Source: an uncultured Ruminococcus sp.
GTDB taxonomy: Bacteria > Bacillota > Clostridia > Oscillospirales > CAG-272
Reading direction: 5' to 3'
Length of the DNA stretch: 5,069 nucleotides
Assembly: GCA_902783905.1 (NCBI GenBank)
Contig: CACZSP010000293.1
Span: 1-5,069 of the forward strand
Shown here: positions 1 through 5,036 of the stretch, in pieces
Layout: each line of letters opens with the position of its first letter
Numbering within the stretch: the stretch's first letter is position 1
Translations under genes and position numbers: made by a program
The notes under the pieces: generated by a model
The model's input: only the letters and a program-made list of their open reading frames with translations
What the model was told of the DNA's origin: nothing
The model's database searches: none

Positions 1-1
1 C

Positions 2-871
2 GGAGAATCGGTCGTCGCCTTCAGGGACGGATCGATAATCAAGGTGCATATTCACACCTTCACCCCCGGCGACGTTCTCAATCACGTTCAGCAGTTCGGA
101 GAATTCCTCACGCTAAAAATTGAAAACATGTCTCTCCAGCACAACGAAAACCTTCCGAACGGGGCGCGCACCGAAACCTCCGACGTCCGCCTGAGGATCG
201 ATTCCAAACGCAGATACGGAACCGTCGCCGTCGCCTGCGGAGACGGAATAAAAGAGATGTTCTCCTCTCTCGGGACCGACCGCGTCATCGACGGCGGACA
301 GAGTATGAATCCGAGCGCCGGCGATTTTCTCGACGCCTTCGGCGGAATAAACGCCGAGACGATATTCGTTTTTCCGAACAACCCGAACGTCATTCTGGCC
401 GCGAACCAGGCGGCAGAGCTTTACTCCGGCGCGAAAGTCGTCGTCATTCCGACAAAGACGATAGGCGACGGATACGCCGCGATGTCCATGATCGATCTTG
501 ACGCCGGAAGCGCGGAGGAAATAACCGAATCGGCCAAAGAAGCGATGGAGGGAGTCGTCACCGGTTTCGTCTCCCGCGCGGGAAGGGACTCGAGCGGATA
601 CGGAGTCGAGGTGAAAAACGGCGACTTCATCGGATTCTGCGACAAGGACGTCATGTCGGATTCTCCCGACAGATTCGAAGCGGCGCTCGAACTTCTGGAC
701 CGGCTCGACGCCGGCTCCCGCGACGTCAACATCATAATAAGAGGCGCCGGAGTCCCCGAAGAGGAATCCGACCGGCTCTGCGCTGAGCTTTCTAAAAGAT
801 ATCCGTCTGCGGAGATCATCCCTACGGACGGCGGCCAGCCGGTCCACGACTATATTTTCGTTCTTGAATAA
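2..871 (+). CDS. fakA: Fatty acid kinase ATP-binding subunit FakA (DAK2/YloV family), 3' part only
   Basis: This frame is open from the left edge, so the gene starts upstream; a GTG at 44 lies inside the conserved KVHIHT motif and is not the start. The visible 289 residues are the middle and C-terminal regions of the YloV/FakA family (usually about 550 residues). The N-terminal DhaL-like kinase domain that binds ATP is outside the window. Recognisable signatures, numbered in this fragment, are KVHIHTFTPGDVL (14-26), IENMSLQH (40-47), GGQSMNPS (98-105), FPNNPNVILAANQA (124-137), VIPTKTIGDGYAAM (148-161) and the C-terminal GGQPVHDYI (277-285). In characterised Firmicutes, FakA phosphorylates a fatty acid held by FakB to give acyl-phosphate, and the C-terminal part contacts FakB. 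A DegV/FakB gene follows 34 nt downstream, which supports this role. The family call is firm; the kinase activity is inferred because the catalytic domain cannot be seen. Confidence 0.93.
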   Translation, partial: GESVVAFRDGSIIKVHIHTFTPGDVLNHVQQFGEFLTLKIENMSLQHNENLPNGARTETSDVRLRIDSKRRYGTVAVACGDGIKEMFSSLGTDRVIDGGQSMNPSAGDFLDAFGGINAETIFVFPNNPNVILAANQAAELYSGAKVVVIPTKTIGDGYAAMSMIDLDAGSAEEITESAKEAMEGVVTGFVSRAGRDSSGYGVEVKNGDFIGFCDKDVMSDSPDRFEAALELLDRLDAGSRDVNIIIRGAGVPEEESDRLCAELSKRYPSAEIIPTDGGQPVHDYIFVLE

Positions 872-876
872 ATAAA

Positions 877-892
877 CGCCGCGCACGCGGCG
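877..892 (+). other. Short GC-rich hairpin between fakA and fakB
   Basis: CGCCGCG and CGCGGCG are perfect reverse complements separated by only CA, so a 6-bp stem with a 4-nt loop is realistic. It starts 5 nt after the fakA stop and ends 3 nt before the fakB Shine-Dalgarno. No run of T follows, so it is not a rho-independent terminator. It could affect mRNA stability or fakB translation; in GC-rich DNA it could also be chance. Confidence 0.45.
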
Positions 893-895
893 AAC

Positions 896-900
896 GGAGG
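896..900 (+). promoter_or_regulatory. Shine-Dalgarno of the DegV/FakB gene
   Basis: GGAGG lies 5 nt before the ATG at 906. It is the strongest ribosome binding site in the window and fixes the start of the DegV protein. Confidence 0.85.
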
Positions 901-905
901 AAACA

Positions 906-1775
906 ATGATCAGACTGTTTACCGACACCGACAACGACGTTACCCCGGAGGTCGCGGCCAGATACGGCTACACCCTCATCAGCATGCCTTACACCGTCGA
1001 TGACAAGATCATCTACCCCTACGTGGATTTTGAAGTCTTCGACGACAAGGCGTTCTACGGGATGCTCCGAGAGGGTGTCATGCCCACGACGTCCGCCATC
1101 AGCGAGCAGAACTACGTCGACTATTTCGAGCCGGTCTTCGCGGCCGGGGACGATATCCTTTACGTTCACTTCTCAAGAGCGATGTCCGCGACCTTCGCCA
1201 ACATGGACAAGGCGCTCGCCTCTCTTGCGGAAAAATATCCCGAAAGAAAGTTTTACGAGATCGACGCCAAAGGCATTTCCCTTCCCGGATACGCGATCGC
1301 CTGCGAGGTCGGAGAAATGTTCAAAGCCGGCAAAAGCATCGACGAAATACTGGAATGGGCGAAGACAGGCGTTTACAAATGGGCGGTCTACTTTATGGCG
1401 GACGACCTCAAATTCTTCAAGAGGAGCGGACGTGTCAGCGGGCTTGCCGCCACCATGGGCTCTCTTCTCGGCGTCCGTCCGATCATCTATATGAGCGCCG
1501 AAGGCAAAATGGTCAGCATCGGCAAGGAAAGAGGCAGACAGCGCGGACTTGAAAGACTTATCCAGTACGTCCGCGAGCTCGGCGACGGCGTTAAGGATCA
1601 CAAGGTATACGTCGCCGACACCGACAACGCCGAGATAGTCGCTCAGCTCGTCGGGATGCTCCGCGACGAATTCGGATCCGACCTGGACGTTGAAGTCGTC
1701 AAGGTCAACCCCACCGCCGGCAGTCACTGCGGACCCGCGGCGGTCGGCGTATGCTTCCGCGCGATCCACAGATAA
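906..1775 (+). CDS. fakB: DegV family fatty-acid-binding protein (FakB-like)
   Basis: The product has 289 residues, the usual DegV length (about 280). DegV/FakB proteins are cytoplasmic two-domain carriers that bury a fatty acid and present its carboxylate to FakA for phosphorylation. Visible family marks are the N-terminal strand IRLFTDTDND (2-11), PTTSAIS (60-66, corresponding to the TSxPS segment), HFSRAMSATF (88-97, corresponding to the SS.lSGTY segment), FFKRSGRVSGLAATMGSLLGVRPI (170-193, split here by family as KxGR then the LlgikPi segment) and SHCGPAAVGVCF (273-284). The Thr in the TS motif, an Arg near 173-176 and His274 match the positions I recall as holding the fatty-acid carboxylate in staphylococcal FakB. 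The start is set by GGAGG 5 nt upstream. Its place directly behind fakA makes it the likely partner of that kinase. Chain-length preference cannot be read from the sequence. Other DegV paralogues probably exist elsewhere in the genome. Confidence 0.93.
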   Translation: MIRLFTDTDNDVTPEVAARYGYTLISMPYTVDDKIIYPYVDFEVFDDKAFYGMLREGVMPTTSAISEQNYVDYFEPVFAAGDDILYVHFSRAMSATFANMDKALASLAEKYPERKFYEIDAKGISLPGYAIACEVGEMFKAGKSIDEILEWAKTGVYKWAVYFMADDLKFFKRSGRVSGLAATMGSLLGVRPIIYMSAEGKMVSIGKERGRQRGLERLIQYVRELGDGVKDHKVYVADTDNAEIVAQLVGMLRDEFGSDLDVEVVKVNPTAGSHCGPAAVGVCFRAIHR

Positions 1776-1784
1776 AATCCCGAA

Positions 1785-2939
1785 ATGCTTTCCGTCACCG
1801 CTGTCAAAACGTCAAAGGACCGCCGCGAATTCATCGAATTCCCTCTGAAGCTCTACAAAGACAATCCCTGTTTCGTTCCGCCTCTCTACTCCGATGAAAG
1901 GAAAATCTTCCGCCGGGATTACGTTTACAACGACTGCTGCGACGCCGTTTATTTCCTCGCCAGATGCGACGGGAAGACGGTAGGAAGGATCTCGGGGATC
2001 CTTCAGAAGGCGGCAAACGAAAAGAACGGCGAACGCCGCGTCAGATTCACCCGTTTCGATACGGTGGACGACGAGGAGGTCGCCCGGGCGCTTTTCAACG
2101 CCGTCGAAGACTGGGCGCGATCGATTGGAATGGATACTGTGTGCGGCCCACTCGGTTTTTCGGATCTCGAAAGAGAAGGGCTTCTGATAGAAGGTTTCGA
2201 TCGGCAGTCAACCTTTGAAGAGCAGTACAACGCGCCGTATTACGCAGACCTTATCGAAAAGTGCGGATACGAAAAGGAAGTCGACTGGTTCGAGTCTCAG
2301 CTTCGCGCGCCGTCGGAAGAGGATATCGCTCTCGCCGAAAAATCGGCGGCACTGGCCGCGAAACGCTTCGGACTTCATTTCGGAGAGGCAAAAAACATAA
2401 ACGATTTTATCGACAGATACGCCGACGACTTCTTCCGTCTGATCGATCTCTCCTACGGGGATATTTACGGGACGGTCCCGTTTACCGACGGAATGAAAAA
2501 AATAACGATAGACAACTTCCGGCTTCTGCTCGATCTGCGGTTCGTCCGCGTGATCCTCAACGAAGAAGGAAGAATGGTCTGCTTCGGCCTCTGCCTTCCG
2601 GCGATCGGGGAGGCGGTACGGAAATCCGGCGGACGGCTGACTCCCGCCGCCCTTGTTAAACTCCTCCGCGCCCGCAGAAAGCCCCGCGTAATCGATCTGG
2701 CGCTCGTCGGCGTCGATCCCGAATACTCGAACCGAGGAATCTCCATTATGCTGATGGCGGGCCTTATGAGGATGCTGAAGGAGGACGGCGTCGAGTACGC
2801 GGAAACCAACCTGAATCTCGAAGACAACTACGCTATCCGCAATATGTGGAAGCGTTTCGACGCGACCGAACACAAAAAACGCCGCGCTTACGTCAAACGG
2901 CTGACGCCGGCGGGCGGGACGGAGAACGACAACGAATGA
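1785..2939 (+). CDS. GNAT-fold N-acyltransferase-like protein (YghO-like family)
   Basis: The product has 384 residues with no signal peptide or membrane segment. The N-terminal part has the family opening FIEFPLKLYKDNPCFVPPL (16-34), then DGKTVGRISGI (62-72) and GPLGFSDLEREGLLIEGFD (121-139), followed by YNAPYYADLIEKCGYEKEVD (148-167). The C-terminal part holds a GNAT acyl-CoA-type motif A, VGVDPEYSNRGISIMLMAGL (308-327), and the ending LEDNYAIRNMW (345-355). This two-part layout matches large GNAT-like proteins often named YghO-like; the exact substrate is unknown. The ATG at 1785 is 9 nt after the fakB stop and has no clear Shine-Dalgarno, so translation probably depends on reinitiation by ribosomes leaving fakB. 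The stop overlaps the plsX start (ATGA), so the gene is tightly tied to acyl-phosphate/ACP metabolism. It may transfer an acyl chain from ACP or CoA to an amine, but this is inferred only from location and fold. Confidence 0.8.
   Translation: MLSVTAVKTSKDRREFIEFPLKLYKDNPCFVPPLYSDERKIFRRDYVYNDCCDAVYFLARCDGKTVGRISGILQKAANEKNGERRVRFTRFDTVDDEEVARALFNAVEDWARSIGMDTVCGPLGFSDLEREGLLIEGFDRQSTFEEQYNAPYYADLIEKCGYEKEVDWFESQLRAPSEEDIALAEKSAALAAKRFGLHFGEAKNINDFIDRYADDFFRLIDLSYGDIYGTVPFTDGMKKITIDNFRLLLDLRFVRVILNEEGRMVCFGLCLPAIGEAVRKSGGRLTPAALVKLLRARRKPRVIDLALVGVDPEYSNRGISIMLMAGLMRMLKEDGVEYAETNLNLEDNYAIRNMWKRFDATEHKKRRAYVKRLTPAGGTENDNE
2921..2924 (+). promoter_or_regulatory. Probable Shine-Dalgarno of plsX, inside the GNAT gene
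   Basis: GGAG lies 11 nt before the ATG at 2936, a rather long spacing. Together with the ATGA overlap it supports 2936 as the plsX start rather than the in-frame ATG at 2846, whose extra 30 residues do not resemble a PlsX N-terminus. Confidence 0.5.
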
Positions 2940-3958
2940 TTAAGATTATCGTCGACTGCGCCGGAGGCGACCGTTCGCCCGACGCCAATATTGACGGCGC
3001 TCTCGCCGCCCTCGAAAAAAAAGAAGATCTCAGTCTCGTGCTCACGGGAGACCGTGACCTGCTCGAATCCCGCCTGGCGGAAAAGAAATTCGACGGCTCG
3101 CGCGTGGAGATCGTTCACGCACCGGACGTTATCGGGTGCGACGAAAAGCCCACCGACGCCATCCGCCTGAAAAAAGAAAGCTCGATGATGAAGGCGATCA
3201 CCCTTCTCCGGACCGACGAAACCGGAGAATACGCCGGAATGGTTTCCACCGGATCGACGGGCGCGCTGGTCGCGGCGTCGACCCTCCGGATCGGAAGGAT
3301 CCCGGGCGTCATCCGTCCCGCCTTCTGCCCGGTCGTACCGACCCTTGCAGGCGGCGTGATCGGAATCTGCGACAGCGGAGCAAACGTGGACATAACCCCG
3401 GATTATCTTCTCCAGTTCGCCGTCATGGGCAGCCTGTATATGAAAAAGGTCTGGGGGATCGAAAATCCGCGCGTCGGACTTCTCAATATCGGCGTCGAGG
3501 CGGAAAAGGGCGACGGACTGCGCCGTGACGCCTATCCGCTTCTCGAATCCTGCCCGGAAATAAACTTTGCCGGCAATATGGAGGCGAGAGAACTTCTCGG
3601 CGGTAATTTCGACCTGGTCGTCTGCGACGGTTTTTCGGGCAACGTCCTGATAAAATCCACCGAAGGCGCCTGCCTCGGAATGCTGAAAAAACTGAAAACC
3701 GACATCATGTCAAGCTTCGTCAACAAGATCGGAGCCATGTTCATGTCGGGAATGTTCAAACGCGAAAAACAGTTCATGAACTACCAGAACTACGGCGGAA
3801 GCGTCCTTCTCGGCTCGTCGAAAACTGTGGTAAAAGGCCACGGCAGCAGCAACGCCACCGCCGTCGAAAAATGCATCGAGCAGGTCTATATGACCGAAAC
3901 CGGAGACCTCAACCGCGAGATCGGTCTTTCGCTTGCCCGTTTGAACGAAGGCAACTGA
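2936..3958 (+). CDS. plsX: Phosphate acyltransferase PlsX
   Basis: The product has 340 residues, normal for PlsX (about 330-350). PlsX is a peripheral membrane enzyme that exchanges an acyl chain between ACP and phosphate; the acyl-phosphate made is used by PlsY for glycerol-3-phosphate acylation. Family signatures are IIVDCAGGDRSPDANIDGAL (4-23), MVSTGSTGALVAA (102-114), GRIPGVIRPAF (120-130), DSGANVD (146-152), GLLNIGVEAEKGD (181-193), FAGNMEAREL (211-220), VVCDGFSGNVLIKSTEG (228-244) and YGGSVLLGSSKTVVKGHGSSNA (286-307). The start at 2936 overlaps the GNAT stop in an ATGA, implying translational coupling. The N-terminal motif reads DCAGGD where most family members have DAMGGD, and VSTGSTGA replaces the common VSAGNTGA; both are mild changes. 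Beside fakA and fakB, the enzyme can also convert acyl-phosphate made from external fatty acids into acyl-ACP. Confidence 0.96.
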   Translation: MIKIIVDCAGGDRSPDANIDGALAALEKKEDLSLVLTGDRDLLESRLAEKKFDGSRVEIVHAPDVIGCDEKPTDAIRLKKESSMMKAITLLRTDETGEYAGMVSTGSTGALVAASTLRIGRIPGVIRPAFCPVVPTLAGGVIGICDSGANVDITPDYLLQFAVMGSLYMKKVWGIENPRVGLLNIGVEAEKGDGLRRDAYPLLESCPEINFAGNMEARELLGGNFDLVVCDGFSGNVLIKSTEGACLGMLKKLKTDIMSSFVNKIGAMFMSGMFKREKQFMNYQNYGGSVLLGSSKTVVKGHGSSNATAVEKCIEQVYMTETGDLNREIGLSLARLNEGN

Positions 3959-3970
3959 GTAAATAATACT

Positions 3971-3977
3971 GAAAGGA
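3971..3977 (+). promoter_or_regulatory. Shine-Dalgarno of the ACP gene
   Basis: GAAAGGA lies 9 nt before the ATG at 3987, in the 28-nt gap after plsX. No promoter is visible in the gap, so the ACP gene is probably read from the same transcript. Confidence 0.65.
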
Positions 3978-3986
3978 TAAATCACG

Positions 3987-4211
3987 ATGTTTGAAAAAAT
4001 CAGAGCCATGCTCGCGAAACAGCTGCGCATACCCGAAGAAAGGATCACTCCCGATTCCCAGATAAAAAAGGACCTCGGTGCCGATTCTCTCGACATCCTC
4101 CAGCTCCTTCTCACCGTTGAAGACGAGTACGGGATCACCATCCCGGAAGAAAAACTGGCGACCTTCGAAAAGGTTTCCGACGTCTGCTCATACCTTGAAT
4201 CACTGAAGTAA
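3987..4211 (+). CDS. acpP: Acyl carrier protein
   Basis: The product has 74 residues, typical for a free-standing ACP. The phosphopantetheine site is in DLGADSLDILQL (29-40), with Ser34 as the attachment serine. Helix I (FEKIRAMLAKQL), the acidic recognition helix after Ser34 and the ending VEDEYGITIPEEKLATFEKV all fit the four-helix ACP fold. It carries acyl chains as thioesters during fatty acid synthesis and is the acyl donor or acceptor for PlsX, whose gene lies 28 nt upstream; plsX-acpP adjacency is common in bacteria. It is likely the last gene of the operon, since a strong terminator hairpin begins 27 nt after its stop. The rnc gene that often follows acpP is absent here. The helix II sequence (ILQLLLTVEDEY) differs from the common IVELVMALEEEF, so it could be a second, specialised ACP rather than the main one. 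Confidence 0.95.
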   Translation: MFEKIRAMLAKQLRIPEERITPDSQIKKDLGADSLDILQLLLTVEDEYGITIPEEKLATFEKVSDVCSYLESLK

Positions 4212-4237
4212 GTACAGCGTATTTAACGACCGTTCGC

Positions 4238-4303
4238 AACATAAAAGTGGCTGCTTAGAAACCTGAATCAATGCTTTAGGTGACTAAGCAGCCTTTTTAT
4301 GTT
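4238..4303. terminator. Strong bidirectional rho-independent terminator after acpP
   Basis: A 10-bp perfect stem (GGCTGCTTAG at 4249-4258 with CTAAGCAGCC at 4284-4293) is flanked by AACATAAAA at 4238-4246 pairing with TTTTATGTT at 4295-4303. An inner ACCT/AGGT pair (4261-4264 with 4278-4281) narrows the loop. TTTTTAT follows the stem on the + strand, and CTTTTAT follows it, after a 2-nt offset, on the - strand. It should stop the fakA-acpP transcript and also any transcript arriving from the right. Confidence 0.88.
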
Positions 4304-4492
4304 CTAACAGTTGAAAAACGCGACAAAAACATCGAATTATTCCAGGAATAAGCGGCCTGAAATGATTGTTTTTGATGCGTAAGCAGTGTTTTTTATCTTT
4401 CTTCAGGTTGAGCGGGGAGAAACTGAACGTTCCGGGACTCCTCAAGCGCGTGAGCTGTGTGCGAAAATACAAAACAATCAAACCGCTGCAAC

Positions 4493-4594
4493 CTTGCCTC
4501 CCTTGTGTACGCCAATTTGGCCGCCAATTTGGCAGGGAGGTGTCGCTGAAGGCGACGGAGGGATTGTTACCAGGCAAAGCGATTACTGCTGAAC
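4493..4594 (+). repeat. Structured intergenic repeat, copy 1
   Basis: This 102-bp unit matches 4788-4889 at 97 of 102 positions with no gaps. In order it holds an outer TTGCCT (4494-4499) that can pair with AGGCAA (4572-4577), hairpin A (CCTCCCT 4497-4503 with AGGGAGG 4534-4540), hairpin B (GTCGCT-GAA-GGCGAC, 4541-4553 region) and the tail GGAGGGATTGT. The loop of hairpin A carries a 24-bp insertion with GCCAATTTGGC twice (4511-4521 and 4523-4533). It encodes no protein and has no target-site duplication that I can see. It looks like a MITE/REP-type element; what moves it is unknown. Confidence 0.85.
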
Positions 4595-4618
4595 TATAGC
4601 GGTTATCAAACAGACACG

Positions 4619-4677
4619 ACAATCCCTCAGTCACGCGACGAGCGCGTGACAGCCCCCTTTACACAAGGGGGCCAAGG
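4619..4677 (-). repeat. Structured intergenic repeat, copy 2 (inverted, short form)
   Basis: Read on the - strand this is CCTTGGCCCCCTTGTGTA, then AAGGGGGC, a GTCACGCG/CGCGTGAC hairpin and GAGGGATTGT. It is the same element as copies 1 and 3 but without the 24-bp insertion and with different stem bases. On the + strand the stems are 4630-4637 with 4643-4650 (8 bp, 5-nt loop) and 4652-4659 with 4665-4672 (8 bp, loop TACAC). Both stems are perfect. Confidence 0.8.
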
Positions 4678-4678
4678 A

Positions 4679-4695
4679 CATGAGCGATTCTCATG
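4679..4695. repeat. Small inverted repeat CATGAG/CTCATG
   Basis: CATGAG (4679-4684) and CTCATG (4690-4695) flank the 5-nt loop CGATT, immediately after copy 2. It is short enough to be chance, and no function is suggested. Confidence 0.3.
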
Positions 4696-4787
4696 ATGCC
4701 TCTGTCGTCTCAATTATCCAGCCGATATAACGTATCATTTCGTATCCAGAACAGTTAGTTCCTCTCGAACGAACGATACGCACTATT

Positions 4788-4889
4788 CTTGCCTCCCTTG
4801 TGTACGCCAAATTGGCCGCCAATTTGGCAGGGAGGTGTCGCCGTAGGCGACGGAGGGATTGTTACCAGGCAGATCGATTACTGCTGAAC
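4788..4889 (+). repeat. Structured intergenic repeat, copy 3
   Basis: Nearly identical to copy 1, 295 bp downstream, with five substitutions (at 4811, 4842, 4844, 4872 and 4874). Hairpin B is here a perfect GTCGCC-GTA-GGCGAC. The two 11-mers of the insertion are GCCAAATTGGC (4806-4816) and GCCAATTTGGC (4818-4828), exact reverse complements of each other. The shared sequence stops one base before the A-run of the second terminator. Confidence 0.85.
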
Positions 4890-4890
4890 C

Positions 4891-4949
4891 AAAAAAAGAG
4901 CTGCCTCATCCCCCGATTTCATTCGAGGTTTCTAAACAGCCCCTTTTTT
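4891..4949. terminator. Second terminator-like hairpin, mainly for the - strand
   Basis: GCTG (4900-4903) pairs with CAGC (4937-4940) and CCTC (4904-4907) with GAGG (4925-4928). Outside lie seven A at 4891-4897 and six T at 4944-4949, which can pair and give a U-run after the stem on either strand. The stem is imperfect, with an 8-nt bulge TTTCTAAA. Read on the - strand it shares GGCTGTTTAGAAACCT with the first terminator. It fits termination of a gene entering from the right edge. Confidence 0.6.
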
Positions 4950-4958
4950 ATTCGTACC

Positions 4959-5006
4959 GTCCCGGGAAACGTCCGCGATCATTTCGTCACGGACGTTTCC
5001 CGGGAC
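4959..5006. repeat. 17-bp perfect inverted repeat
   Basis: GTCCCGGGAAACGTCCG (4959-4975) and CGGACGTTTCCCGGGAC (4990-5006) are exact reverse complements around a 14-nt centre. Neither side is followed directly by a T-run, so it is not a standard intrinsic terminator. It lies between the second terminator and the possible convergent gene end, where a hairpin at an mRNA 3' end could block exonucleases. A protein-binding palindrome is the other option. Confidence 0.75.
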
Positions 5007-5036
5007 TTATTCACGGCCTCTTTTTCCGGCTGGCGT

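Larger units (their letters stand above)
4212..5036. other. Gene-free intergenic island of terminators and structured repeats
   Basis: About 825 bp lie between the ACP stop and the possible convergent gene at the right edge. Open frames in it are short, lack ribosome binding sites, run through the repeats and resemble no protein I know. The island contains two terminator-like hairpins, three copies of one structured repeat and a 17-bp inverted repeat, listed separately. In 4304-4492 I see no gene, repeat or clear signal beyond AT-rich runs and a weak CCTGAA/TTCAGG pair. In 4678-4787 I see only small inverted repeats. Confidence 0.8.

Noticed and set aside
44..46. GTG as the start of the first gene
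   Set aside because: It falls within the conserved KVHIHT motif of FakA, and the frame is open to the left edge, so the gene is simply cut by the window.
113..934. Long 273-codon - strand open frame opposite fakA
   Set aside because: It is a shadow of fakA produced by GC-rich codons; it resembles no family, has no ribosome binding site, and the + strand frame is clearly FakA.
2846..2935. Upstream ATG giving a longer PlsX
   Set aside because: The added residues are the GNAT gene in another frame and look unlike any PlsX N-terminus; the ATGA start at 2936 gives the normal length and the conserved opening strand.
1785..2939. Recent horizontal transfer of the GNAT gene
   Set aside because: Base composition and codon use look like the neighbouring genes, and both junctions are tightly fitted into the operon.
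4238..4303. Riboswitch or tRNA-like RNA
   Set aside because: The fold is a single long stem with T-runs, located after the last gene, and lacks any tRNA arms or known aptamer core; a terminator explains it.
4284..4634. Open frames of 68-116 codons over the repeat island on both strands
   Set aside because: They run through hairpins and repeat copies, have no Shine-Dalgarno, and their codon use differs from the real genes.
4741..4780. CGTATC/GATACG pair as a possible operator
   Set aside because: Only 6 bp with a long interior and no adjacent promoter or gene start; likely chance.
4493..4889. CRISPR array
   Set aside because: The repeats are about 100 bp, only three, in mixed orientation and unevenly spaced, with internal hairpins; no cas genes are present.
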